This document shows, one piece after another, positions 33,633 to 45,082 of a stretch of 64,000 bases of DNA. Under the pieces are notes generated by a model that was not told the origin of the DNA, did no database searches, and was given only the letters and a program-made list of their open reading frames with translations. Origin of the DNA: Agarophyton chilense (Eukaryota > Rhodophyta > Florideophyceae > Gracilariales > Gracilariaceae); contig JARGXX010000011.1 in NCBI GenBank assembly GCA_030374765.1, positions 1 through 64,000 of the forward strand, written 5' to 3'. The translations under genes and the position numbers were made by a program. Every line of letters starts with the position of its first letter. Position 1 is the first letter of the stretch.

Positions 33633-34240
33633 TTACCTTTTCATATTGTGGATAAGACCAATGATCCAATGCGCAAAACATTTGTAGACATTAAAAGCCG
33701 GTAGAATGTACATATAGGTTTTACCATATTCTTCGAAAAATAAAGGACTTTCTTTTTTAATGAAAAGTTGTGTGATGTTAAGAACAGCAAAAAAACAAGG
33801 CGAGTGAAACTCAAGATGGTGTCTGAAACTTGACCGAAGGGCATTGAATTGATTCAGACGACCAAAGACAGTCTCATGACGTGCTCGAAGCTTCTTCAAT
33901 AGAATTTTAGATCGTTTTTGTTTCACATCTGTATATTGCAAGCATTTGGAGGACTTGTATGTTCCATCGGCAATGGCCTTTTTGTTTCCCAGCATATGTG
34001 AAAGTTTTTGTTGAAATTTTTTAAATCAGAAAAACGCCGAGCGAGAAATCGACTGTATCCTCGAACAATTATTCCAGATCGAATCGATATACCAACATCA
34101 TACCTTAAGCAGATCTTTTAAGCTTGTGGCTAAACCACTTGGAGTTAAGTGGGGTCGGTTCATTGATTGGAAAGTCAACACCATCAACCGGGGCATACGC
34201 AGAGTCGGAAATAGATGACAACCGTTTTGACCACAGAATC
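33633..34240 (-). pseudogene. IS5/DDE_4-like transposase, C-terminal half
   Basis: Read leftward from 34240: DGVDFPINEPTPLNSKWFSH, then after a frameshift RYDVGISIRSGIIVRGYSRF, then MLGNKKAIADGTYKSSKC, and RARHETVFGRLNQFNALRSS followed by FRHHLEFHSPCFFAVLNITQ. This is the DDE layout of the IS5/DDE_4 group found in algae, plants and oomycetes: first Asp in DGVD, second in ADGTY, Glu in RHE. The N-terminal part is unclear and there are at least two frameshifts. It shows a cut-and-paste DNA transposon once lay here. Confidence 0.72.
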
Positions 34241-34525
34241 TGCGTCCTTTTAGGGCAAGACTAGCAGTGCGCCAAAGTGTGCAATATATCTATATTACAG
34301 ATTTTTCGTCGCTTGTCGCATCACTACCATAGTGCTTTACCTATAATTCGGAGCTAAAATTTTGCCTCCAGCTCGAAATCGATCTCCATCTTGCAGCAAT
34401 ATAGAGCTGGATGTAGAACGCGACCCCTCTGAAAACCATGGCAAGTTAAGACTGCTCAAGCCAATGAGATCTCAAGTGCTATATCTAGGTCATAGGATTT
34501 TTTTTCTCCAAAGGCTTCTACGCCC

Positions 34526-35889
34526 TTGGCGCGCAAAGTTTTGGCTCCAGCGCTCTCTTCAAGGTTTCCCCCCCACCCACCACGAAGAAGTGAAAGAAAG
34601 CCTAACATACCACCCCCCAGGGTTCTCGGACCCCCATCATCATCGCCGCCTTTGCAGGCTCAATTTCCAATTGCACAAGGGTCTTTGTCAATACAAACGC
34701 AGAATGACTCACAGCCGCTACAAAAGCCGGACACGGCTGCCCCAATTCCTGCAGTTTCCAGAAGAGCGCTTGGATTCCAATTATGGCTGCAATCATCGAC
34801 TGAACCGAAGGAAAGAGAAATATACCGGTTTCATTCCCTTACGACTTTTCCGACGAGCAAACTACTACCAGTGTCTACGTAATCGACATCTGCAAATGAA
34901 GCCGTCAACGTACCAGCGTCATCTGTTCGTTCCGATTCTATTTCTGACGCCAATCAATTAACTCCTTTCTATTAATCACCACAGAACACCATACAGATTG
35001 ATGAAACTCACACACCCACGTCAATGAAAAGCGGCAGGGCAGAGGTTTCTCATTTAAGGATGACAAAGTTTTGTTCTTGGCCAAAGCGTAGATCGAACAA
35101 TCTGCAAAGGACTGTAATCAACACAAAAAAACATTTCGACGGTGTGGAGAGAATATGTCATGGAAAGTACAAAATGAGACGTTCTTCGGCTTCGTTACGC
35201 AGCACATGGAAGCGATTTCCATGGGAGACAGCATTTTATTGCAGCAAAACAAAAAGTGCGAGCACTACATTTATCGGGTATTAAGAATGGGATTATTGAA
35301 CATCCTGCACAAGAGCAGTATCGAGTGCGAGCAGGGAAAAAGATGAGAGATGTAACCACAAATTACGCACGACCGTTGAGTTGGCTTTAAATCGCGAAGC
35401 ATTTGTCATTCCAAGACAAGTTTTGGGATGATTTCAAGAATAAACCGGTGGAAACTCATGACCAGATGAACCGTATTACAAAAACATATGAGTTATTCAA
35501 GAAAAAGAGAGCTATTGGGAAGGAAAGTATACCAGGTGAAATCAAAAGCCTTGGGTGTCCCGAGATTGTTGGGAACGGAAAGGACTCTGACTCTGTTGTA
35601 AACAAATCTTCGAAATCATCTACTACTGAGGAAGATATTCGGCCGATGGGTATAAAGAGGAGAAAGTTGGAAGAAAGAATGGCGAGAGATTTAGTGGATG
35701 TGTATGAGAGCCTAAAACAATTCGTGGGGGTATTATGGAGGGCAACAGGCTAATGCAGGAGGAACCAAAAGCACAGAGAAAACATCGAAAGACGCAAGAG
35801 ACATTGAGCCCCTGAAGCTGCTGGAGGCAAATTCACCGGAGTTTAAAGAAATTATGAGGAGTTTGATGGAACGCCGTAAAGCTGAGTAG
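34526..35889 (+). pseudogene. NAM/SANT-like protein remnant
   Basis: A Pro-rich opening (34526-34882) is followed in the same frame by short open stretches broken by two stops. A helical part that slips frame several times then holds HKKTFRRCGENMSWKVQNET, and the last open part (35403-35753) has IRPMGIKRRKLEERMARDLV. RP-x-G-x-K-x-x-K near the C-terminus followed by a coiled helix is typical of NAM-associated/Myb-SANT-like proteins, including the accessory protein of PIF/Harbinger transposons. After one more shift it ends KEIMRSLMERRKAE with TAG at 35887. Family assignment is tentative. Confidence 0.4.
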
Positions 35890-35982
35890 AGAACAGAACG
35901 TGGTTTTTCACTAAGATAGACAGTTAGAACAATAAAAAGGAATCCCTTGGAATAGAACTAGCCAAGGGATGTCCTTCATCTT

Positions 35983-36834
35983 TTGCCTAGTGCGATGGCT
36001 CGTACGCCGTTTTCAGAGAGTGCTGATCAGAATACCCATCGTGCATGCTCCATCACGCCTCCTATGGTCGAAGCAGCTGCCACATACGGACCGGATTGGC
36101 GGACCCTAGTATTGCAAGATAGAATTTGGGACCAGATCAATTCAAAGCTGTTCCCACAAACAGTGAGAGTATTGCGGGACCAAAAGGCAAACGTCCCTCG
36201 CAGATCAACATTGAATCGATATCTCTCGAACGACTCCGTTTTCGTCCGAAATCACTTGAGGGGAATGTTTCTCCTCAAACTATACGCGTTCTCCACAACT
36301 TTAACGATGTTGTCCCTCGCTCTGTTGTATACCGCGTTAAAACTTGCCTTCGACTGTCTTGCAAGACGTGCCAAATCTCCTTTGCAAACTTTGTGGGGGT
36401 ATTCCCAGCCCTTTCATTTCGATTTTCGTTTCCTGCAGACGGCGGTGAAGGAGATGACTGGGGGTTTACGAATCAATTTCCAGGCGTTTGAAAGCTGGTG
36501 CTTGTTTCCCTGTCTTGTGATACACCTAACGCTGATTGAACTCGGGAATCGAAACTCTTACTTGGATCGGCCCCGCCATATGGAAGTCCCCCAAGAGAGG
36601 CTGCGCTCTGATGAGTTTGCTAGCTATGTGTTCCAAAGAATTCACCTCTTCCAAGAATACCACCCCTGGTTGGTATGTACTCGTGCAGAGCGAATCCAGG
36701 CTTTCCACGATTCAATAATGAAAGCTATCCAACCATATCGGCTTCCATCTCAGTTTTATTTCTTCGCTCCACTCCATATGCGAAGCAATAAGCGCGAATG
36801 TTATGATCTCTGTTGTATGTACTTAGATCCTTGA
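35983..36834 (+). CDS. Hypothetical protein, 283 aa
   Basis: An open frame from ATG 35983 (or 35995). I do not recognise it. A stretch near residues 102-125 is hydrophobic (LYAFSTTLTMLSLALLYTAL). The DNA holds a tandem-like duplication: PQTVRVLRDQKANVPRRS in this frame and PQTIRVLHNFNDVVPRS in the next frame about 120 bp on, which suggests the true product shifts frame or splices here and that the hydrophobic stretch is a frame artefact. The C-terminal 120 residues look protein-like (ERIQAFHDSIMKAIQPYRLP). Could be a decayed gene. Confidence 0.35.
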   Translation: MPSAMARTPFSESADQNTHRACSITPPMVEAAATYGPDWRTLVLQDRIWDQINSKLFPQTVRVLRDQKANVPRRSTLNRYLSNDSVFVRNHLRGMFLLKLYAFSTTLTMLSLALLYTALKLAFDCLARRAKSPLQTLWGYSQPFHFDFRFLQTAVKEMTGGLRINFQAFESWCLFPCLVIHLTLIELGNRNSYLDRPRHMEVPQERLRSDEFASYVFQRIHLFQEYHPWLVCTRAERIQAFHDSIMKAIQPYRLPSQFYFFAPLHMRSNKRECYDLCCMYLDP

Positions 36835-36869
36835 ATGTGAAGCGCTCAAATGGATGCTATTTCTTATCT

Positions 36870-38525
36870 TTCAACCCGGCGATCTTATTTTCAGGAGGGC
36901 GGTCCTCCGTAACACACACTGAACTCCCAGCTCTCATCGCTAATTATTTCGCTTCCGGGACAGGACGAGGACCTTCATCATCTATGGATTCCTCCTTTCC
37001 TTTCGGAGCATGTGATGAAGCTTCCATCGGCTTCTGGGCAGGAAGTTGTACAGATCCTTGCCCATTTGAGGCTTGGTTTCCCCATAATCAAAGGATGAAT
37101 CACCCCTTCCCCCTCAAGGTTCGGTTCGATCCGCAGTAGCAGTTTCATTTTCCAATTTGGGCTTCTCAGCATTCGGATTCAAGCTCGTTCTTACGAAGGG
37201 TGATATGTCCACAACAGTTCGTGCAAGGGCTTCATTTTGGTTACTCTCATCGCCTCCATTGGACTCATGCTTCGTCTTGTTTCCTGCCTCCTTCGCATAA
37301 GATGTTCTCGGATTGGTGGTGCCTGGTTTCTCCTCATTGGACATCGGCTGCTCTATTGTATTCACTTCTTTTTTTCAGCATCGAGGGTGTCAACATGATT
37401 ATCTTGTTTGACCTCGTCTTCTTGTAAATCTTTGGCCTTACTCGTTTCCTGATCATACGACGCTGATTGTAGTGTTCTCCCAGAGGGCTTCGATGCTGGT
37501 GAAAGATTGCCCAAGGATTTAATTTTCTCTGCTTTATCATTAACTTCAGGAGTAGTACTCTCGACTTGAGGTTCTGATGGTTTTTCGGTCGGCTTTGATT
37601 AAATGTCCATGGGATGTTCCCGATGGTTGGGCTTCCGATCTAGAACTGGTCCCTTTATAGAATATGGAGGAGAATTTGGAGCTGTTCCATGCGTGCTTTC
37701 GTTATTTTTGCTCGCAGTGACAGGCTCCGCCGTTCCAATATGTGATTCAGTTTCATCATGCTCCGACATGTCGTGTATTGATTGCGCAGGACGTTCTTCG
37801 CCGCTGTTGTTTTTTTCAGCACTACACTTCTCGTTGCTCTCGGTGTTTTTGGGAGGTGAAGAGCTGAATGCCAGGGTCTTGGATTGATCGCAGTTTATCG
37901 GAAATGTATTCTCATCAGGTAATTGCACATATTCTGGTTTTGGACTACTTGCAGGAGAACATGGAGGCTCTTTCTTGCTATGAACTACTGACGAATCAGA
38001 TTCATCGCTGTTGGTGGTACGGTTGTGCGATTCGATGCGTTGTTCTTTCTGTGCCTATTCGGATGGTTTCTGCGTGAGTTTGGATTCGCTCAAGGGTGCT
38101 TCTTTCTGCTTGCTATTCGTAGTTTGTTGTTGCTGTTCGATGTTTTCACTGTTTTTCTGCTCTAGTGTAATTAAGTGAAGCAGGTGGCCTGTCATTAGAA
38201 TCTCAATTTGCGTTATCGAGCGCAGTTTTATCATCTGGTTCGGGTTCGTTTTCATGGGATAGTGTGGTTGCAGCTTCGGGTTGGTCAACTTGTGCAGCAG
38301 TAGGAAACGCTGGCGCCGACTTCTTGCCGGTCTGGGGTTGTTGATCTTGCGCAGTGGCGTTGTCTTCTTCGGATTGGTTGGGTTGTTTTTCAGAACTTTT
38401 GCTTGCCGCAGTGGGGGTGGCCTCCGCTGGTGATGCTGGAGGGGCGGTATTCCTGCCATGGTCTTGGCTGTGTCACGAGGATGTTGCGATAATGATTCGG
38501 CGGCTGGGTCAGAATCATTGTCCAT
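36870..38525 (-). pseudogene. Large disordered, charged protein remnant
   Basis: From ATG 38525 (MDNDSDPAAESLSQHPRDTA) leftward, successive frames give Ser/Thr/Pro/Glu/Lys/Gln-rich, low-hydrophobicity sequence: APPASPAEATPTAASKSSEK, TGKKSAPAFPTAAQVDQPEA, PAQSIHDMSEHDETESHIGT and ESTTPEVNDKAEKIKSLGNL. At least four stops or frame changes interrupt it over 1.6 kb. Such uniform composition across frame breaks argues for one decayed gene for a disordered, possibly nuclear, protein. No domain seen. It converges on the + strand ORF ending at 36834. Confidence 0.45.
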
Positions 38526-38770
38526 TGAAAGCGAGGAGAGCAACGTTAGCGATGGATTACGATGGACGGAAACGGGACGGCGGGCAGATTGCCCTCAGCG
38601 GCGGCAAAATCGCGGCGGCAAACTCGCGTCGTCGCAGGCGTGACGACGGACGCACAATGAGCGCGAAGCAGCGAGCACGCCCTCTGTGGCCTGTGCGGGA
38701 GGCGACGTTTGCTTGCGATTTGCAGAACGTGAAGCGCAAAAAGGCAAAGTGTTCGTGCGGATCAACTTGA

Positions 38771-41700
38771 AACCAAAATTTGAATCAGCTTTTTCGTGTG
38801 TCGAGCCGCAGTAAAAGTGTGAGCTTTCTGGTTGACCACGGAGCTTTGCTCGCTTCCCGGAATTTGGAGTCGCTCCGCCCTGCCATGTGCCGGCTCTCCT
38901 GCGAAAGCATCCACCTCATGCATTCGATTTCACTTCCGCTCACTTTGCCCACTTTTTGCTCGATACAATAATCCAGTCCCTGTCATCCATCAGCTTCTTA
39001 ATTCTCACAAATAACCCAAATGCCGAGCTCTTCGATGGTCTCTCAAGTCCTTGACACAGCCGTGAGAAGTCCTCCAGCTCAGTAGTTCCTAGCACGTTTT
39101 CTCGGTCAAAGATGTACGTCTACTACCTCACAGGGTCTACCACCGGGCTTTGCTTGGTTTCCTTTTCGCAAACTGCGCCAAACTCATCGTATATCCCACG
39201 CCCCTCATAGATGCAGAATGTTCGGTTTATTTGTCGCCAAAGACAATGGAGCGGAAAGACTTCTGAAAGGATCATCACAATGGACGTCTTAATTTTGTGG
39301 CAGGAATGACAACGAGGCTGGGAGCGCTATATTGGAGGCTCTCAACGATTCTTCATTATATCCGGACATATTTATTGATATCGTTGAATACGAACACCCC
39401 CAATCATTCAATAATGCGTGCTGCCGCAGGGGGGCCATTTTACAATCCGAACAGTGTAAACAGTTTTAATAACTATCGAACAACTATGATCGCCTACCCG
39501 ACCGAGTTCATACTACCTGCAGATAGAGCACATTGCTTAAATAGACTAACGCGGCAAGTAATAAACGGTCGCTACAAATTCAACTACAAACATTAACGGC
39601 TGAATCGCCAACAGTCATCATTAATACTGATTCATACCATTGCTCTGATTGTCGATGAAAATTTGGAGTGTGAAGAAGTAGCTTGTGCGCGAACCGATAT
39701 CGCTGCTTTTCATATCGCCGCCGCAGAGAGCAGCCTCCGATTTTCGCTTCTTATACCTGCTTCGGGGTGCGCAGTAGCTGTCAGAAATTATGGCGAAAAC
39801 GCAATACCGTCTTTGGAAATGATGACCGTAGCGAGAGCTTCGAAGTTTACATTTAAAGAATAATGAAGATTCTTTCTCACCCCCCCTTCATTCGTCGTGA
39901 ACGGAACGGCTCATATGAATGGGACGTATGCGGAGCTTCAGAAGGCACCAACAGATTTTATCGCAATTTCACGAGCCTGTTCTGCCCTTATTAGTGAGCG
40001 AGACACCTCGTAAGAGATTGATGAGACCGATAAATCTCAGAAGGGAAAAGGTCCGGTGCGACTTAAAGCAGTAGCAGAATAGAGACAATTAGACATGGCC
40101 ATATTTGTGGCATTTGATCTCATCCAGGATATGGAAGATAGTGAAAGCTTTCGCGTCTTGTCTTTGATTAGGGGTCCACTGACTTTTTCTAAACATGCAA
40201 TGGGCCCAAGCATTTTTCCTGCTACTGACGAAACCCCTGACGTTTGCTCATCTTAAGGGATTGATAGCAATGTGGGATTAACGATTCTTCACGAGAATGT
40301 TGGATCAAAAGCAGGCAATATGCGAATTGCTCTCGACGTCGTATGTTTCGGCGCACCTGATGGATTTGCACGCGATATTCTTCTTGGCACTGGTAAAAGA
40401 TCAGAAAAAGGAATATTATACTCTGGTGCCCACAGTTTTTTTTGCAGCATCTGCTATTGAAGAAGCGGCAGATTTTCTCGTGCAAAGGCCCACGAATCCG
40501 GGTTCGGGACCTGGAGTCCCGCTGGTGACTGGGATTGCGAAATTGTTGTTGCACGCGAAATGAACTTTTTCTGTGCCTCAATCGACGGCCTTCCGTGCCC
40601 GTACTGCTTTGAGACACTCTGCATGCTGTTAAGTGGAACAGATTCATTCTGCGCTACTGTTGACGGCACTACTGACGTACTTTTTGAATGAGGCAGTGGA
40701 GAATAGGTCAGACCAAAAGGTGCGCTCGTCTTTGCCACGGCATCTGGAACTGATTGACTGCGAGTGTCACCGTAGATTGAGTTACATGAACACTCTGTGT
40801 TTTCCTAGGCCAGAAAACCACTTCCCTTCTCTAGGTTTCGTTTTCTTGTGCTAGCGCATGAATCATATGCACTAAGATAACCTTCTTCTCCTTTCTGCCA
40901 TGGCTTGTATTAAGTCTCTTCGAAGACCTTCAAATCCAACCGCGTACGTCATAGAGCCTTCTCGTAAACGAATCATATCGATATCTATCTCTCCGTTTTC
41001 ATCCACCTCTAGCTGGGTAGCTCGCCTCTGTTCTTTCCTTTTATTGCAACGTTACTCTGCTCCCGCAAATTCCAAGTCATAAAATTCTGTAGCAAGGTTC
41101 ACAGAAGGTCTTTTTTCACTGGCTTCCTCTTCAAAAGACTCTTCCTGGGCCGGCTCATAAAAAGGTCTGGCGAATATTGTCCATCGCGGGTAGATATTAT
41201 CCACTGAAAAGAATGGAAGACATCTCTTCTGCCCTTGATGATAAAGTTTCTAGTTCGTAGAAAAATGAGTATCATATGTACCATTGAAAAAAGAAACAAA
41301 AAAAGTTGAATATTCCAGAAGTGTTTTGTCGTTGTTTTTTCCACATCTTACCGCAAACCAGAGCCACACATACAGATCATCATCGCACCATGCCTCTACA
41401 GCTATGTTTGCGCGCTTCCTTTCCTTCGTACTCTGATACCGCCCTTTCAGAGCACTTGGGTAGTTCTTCCACCAGATTTTGCTTTCGTGTACACAACAAA
41501 TGCAGTCCTCGAATCCATGATCCCCGTACCATTACGCAATCTGAAGCAGTTTTTCCTTGCTTGGAAGACGATTAAAAAAGCTCTCTTTGTATAACGAAAT
41601 AATCGCCTGGCAAGAGTGACGAAAGTAGTATTGCAGTGATTCTTTGGACATTTGCAATCCATTATCAACATCGTCGAACCATTTCGCTGTTTCTAAAGTT

Positions 41701-41820
41701 TTAAGCACGCCAAAACCTTTACTTCTGATGGAATTCCATTCTCAAAAGCTGCGTCACGACGTTGACTCCAGATTGAAGGAAGTGCTGTAATCAGATCAAA
41801 GTGAAGTTTGTAAAACATAC
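38771..41820. other. Intergenic, no supported gene
   Basis: Many short frames. The stretch 40260-40563 is open in two + frames (for example IALDVVCFGAPDGFARDILL) but shows no motif I recognise, and neighbouring frames do not extend it. Possibly an old transposon piece. Confidence 0.4.
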
Positions 41821-41822
41821 CT

Positions 41823-42327
41823 CTAATGTCTATACGACCGATTGCCTCATATAAAGAAAATTGGCCTCATATGAAGCCATTATTTATTTCTATGTAATTA
41901 AGCTATAAATACAATCTACAATCTCTGCATAACTGGAACATATTTCCAAACACTCTTTCTTTGATGGCCTCAACATTTCAAGTATGCATTAGTAGATGAT
42001 TGAAAGTGATATTTCCTTTGGACATGCTGTTATGGATTGTTTGAGGCCAAAACAATTTGGTTGTTGTATTTTGTGAATATTTAAGTTTGCTACACCAAAA
42101 TTATATCGTTTTAGATAAGAGTGTTAAAGCTCTGTTTGACAAGATTCCTGACGCTTTTGGTCAACGATAAAGATATATAGTTTTTATATTTGTTTTCTTC
42201 CTTTCTACTCTGAATTTGAAAATTCATATCTTGAATGTATTTCAGGTACTTTTTAGAGACATTTTGGCCTCATTCGAGGCCAAGCCGGTCTCGTATGAAG
42301 CCAATTTTCCGGGCGTGTAGACACTAG
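41823..42327. mobile_element. MITE-like element with terminal inverted repeats
   Basis: About 505 bp. The left end CTAATGTCTATACG and the inverted right end CTAGTGTCTACACG match, and both ends go on into GGCCTCATATGAAGCC-like repeats. No coding. The right 240 bp recur at 52108-52346. Clear target duplication not found. Confidence 0.6.
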
Positions 42328-42667
42328 GTACTCAAAAATGGCGACGAAACATTAGCAGAGGATAAGTTGGAGTACTGCCGAGATAGTTCTTTACCCAGGT
42401 GCACGTGCCGCTATAAATGCTTTTTGTTCCCCTTTTTCGTCCGACATGTTTCTTTCTTCTTGTTTTCTTGGTTTTCACCCCAACGAAGATAGCTGTAGGC
42501 ACAGCCGCTGTGCGGATTTGTTAGAATAAAAAGGCTAGGCTTTTCATGGATTGAGAGAGATGATAGATAGGTATGGTGTGAAAAAGATACCTGAAGAACT
42601 TCGTAGTGTGTTTTGTTCTTATATTTAGAACCTTCTAGAATGATTGGAAAAGAACGAGTACGACTTT

Positions 42668-44336
42668 TTAACTCGTACTAAGAGCTGTACGTTTTAGCAC
42701 TTTACCAGTAAAAAAGCTCCAAAATGAGAGTGCAGATTCTGATTCGGTGCTGCTGAAGTAGCTACTGGTGTGCTGTTCCTGCAGTTCTGAAGACGCGGAT
42801 TGGTGGTGAGGATTGATGATCAGGGATGGTAGACCGGGAAAGACAGATTCATCAAAATTGACGTGCTTGGTAGTGTACTCTTTGTTTTTGATGAGGATGC
42901 TGTATGGTCCCCCTCTGAGATGACCAAGATTGATGCCATTGAGTACGCGCGGTTGGAGTTTCTGTGGGTCCTGCCGGTTCCCGATCATTGCTTGCAGCTT
43001 GCAGCCAAATGGTCGCAAGTGTTTCAAGTAGAGAGGCTTAGTCTTGAAGAGTGAATGATGGAGTTCTTGCACATACCGACATGCGTCAATGACTCGGGCC
43101 ACAACTTTAAGGGAAGGTTAGCCTGTTGAAGACAAGCCTGTATCGGGCCATGCAGAGCACCATGGGCCCTTTCAATGAGGCCATTTGTAGCCGAAGTGTA
43201 TGGAGTGGTCTCGTCAATTACAATACCGTCTGCTCTGAAGCAAGTTGCTGCGCGAAAAAATTCCGAACCTCCATCGATATGTAGAATGCGAATCTGATAG
43301 CTTGTTTGTCTCTCAAACTTCGGCTTAAATTTGATGAGCTCATCTTATGCTTGGGCTTTTGAACGGAGTGGAAATTCAAAGTTGCACCGTGACTTGGCGC
43401 CTTGTACCACTAGAAAGAACTGGTACCCGTTGCGAGACACTGTACCCATTGAACAAACATCAGCATGTAAGACGCCTTGTGAGTCACAACGATTGAGGGA
43501 TCCGTGGTAGAACTGCTTGAAATTCTCTGTGACACAAGGATCGCACCCTTGTTTGACCATCTTCTCACACGGTAGTAAATCCTTCTTCAACAAACTCCTG
43601 ATCGTTTTATGGGAGCATATGTGCCCCCAAACGCAAATTCCAGGCTTGAATATCCTGCTTAGCTGGTGTTGAGCATTTCGGTGTTCCGTTTGTTGGAGGT
43701 AATGGTTGGCAATGCGTTGAAAGATTCGGGTATTCCTCGATGTCTAACGTGGGGTTTGCTTTCGCACGCGTGGAATACTACAAGTGACGGGGTGAAATTT
43801 GGTCAGCAGTGATGGAAGGTGGATCTTCAAGTCTCACGGTAGGTTTTTGAAACTGTTCCACGATGACCATCACAGCCTTTTACTGGAGGGTTTCGTCATT
43901 CTGCCGCCTTTCACGATCCAAAGAATGACTACCAATGTCGAAAAGACAGTCATTTTGCTTTGGGGCCACTCCAACACTTCTAAAGTTACCCAAAAGGTCA
44001 TTTATATACGCATGAGTTGGCATAAAAAGAACTGCAAGAATGTAAGAGGTGAACGCACGAATCGAGATATGGTTCATAGCCATTTCTCTGGAGGCTAGGG
44101 TTCGGGAGAGTTTTACGGTAGTGATCTGACTGTTGTATTCCAATTGAATGGCAAGGGATCCTTTGGAAGTAGCCTGTACGACGGAGTAGTCGACTAAGAA
44201 AATGTTGATGGAGAATGGTTTTGGATCTTAATGGATTCCACATGGGGGGTCATATGCGAGGTTGTATCGGAATCTAAAATGAATTCGGAACTCTTCGTCC
44301 GCATCATCATTGCTCGTGCAACAACAGAGCGCACAT
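42668..44336 (-). pseudogene. copia-C protease and integrase remnant
   Basis: Read leftward: SVVARAMMMRTKSSEFILDS then DTTSHMTP near 44290 is a copia protease start like that of copia-B, with the DSG now DSD. Protease strands follow to about 43880. A pre-integrase/integrase part (43345-43593) has CDPCVTENFKQFYHGSLNRC and VLHADVCSMGTVSRNGYQFF with the catalytic Asp. The integrase C-terminal part (42668-43102) has HLRPFGCKLQAMI and HVNFDESVFPGLPS. Frameshifts separate the pieces. RT is missing. A solo LTR cuts it at 44337. Confidence 0.75.
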
Positions 44337-44893
44337 TGTAGAGTAATCCCAAAATGGGGGAAATCTACCGAGGTATCCGAGACCCCGCTCTCCTGAGAGG
44401 GGTAGCGTAGCGGACGAACCCTTCGCACCACCCTTGTGTGGGTGTAAGACCACGATGGTAACTAGATATATATGCGAAGGTGAATACCAAAAAGGGATAG
44501 GAGATAATATAAGAGTCCAAGAGTGGAGCGTCCGTAGAGAAAAGAGAAAAAGGACATAAAGAAAAGAAGGAAAAGAAAGAGAAAAAGAGGACGCACGAGA
44601 AAGCGTTCAGACCTGCGAAAGGTGTGTCCAACACTAGACGGGTGAGGTGCCACACAGCAGAAGAGAACAGTATACAGGGGCGGTGTACTGTCCTATACAA
44701 AGGAAACGCATGAACCAAAGAAAAAAACAAAAAATGTGTGATACAGTGACGCCTGTGCTTACTCGAGGGGTAGAACGTACAAACCGGACGCGGTCCTTCT
44801 CCTAGGAGTGAGAGATTTGGCGTAGGCGACCTGAACTAGAGCCCAACATTCGGGGTTCCCTGTACTTGGTGGTGGTGATGGCCGTGCTGCCAT
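44337..44893 (+). mobile_element. Solo LTR, family E
   Basis: 557 bp opening TGTAGAGTAATCCC, similar to the Chromo-1 LTR opening, and flanked by cacat on both sides (44332-44336 and 44894-44898). Removing it and one duplication continues the copia-C frame upstream (LLHTYVRSVVARAM). The last bases read CCAT rather than CA, so the end may be mutated. Confidence 0.75.
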
Positions 44894-45082
44894 CACATAA
44901 GTATGCAGTAGCATATATTAAACTAAAACAGTAAACTAAAATAGTGCACACAATCTATGGTCCATACACGTTTCATATGCGCCCCTTCCCACATTGGGGA
45001 CCATGAAATGGCCTCGACTCGAAGGGAAATATTCCTGTAAACATACCCAAATGTACCACGTATTCCACACGTCCACCCGGCA

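Noticed and set aside
38354-38770. 138-codon + strand frame
   Set aside because: It lies antisense to the disordered pseudogene start and beyond it, with composition typical of a shadow frame.
44896-45072. Later right ends for solo LTR E (44895 with cataa, or 45067 with cacgt)
   Set aside because: Only the boundary at 44893 gives an exact cacat duplication and restores a copia frame similar to copia-B.
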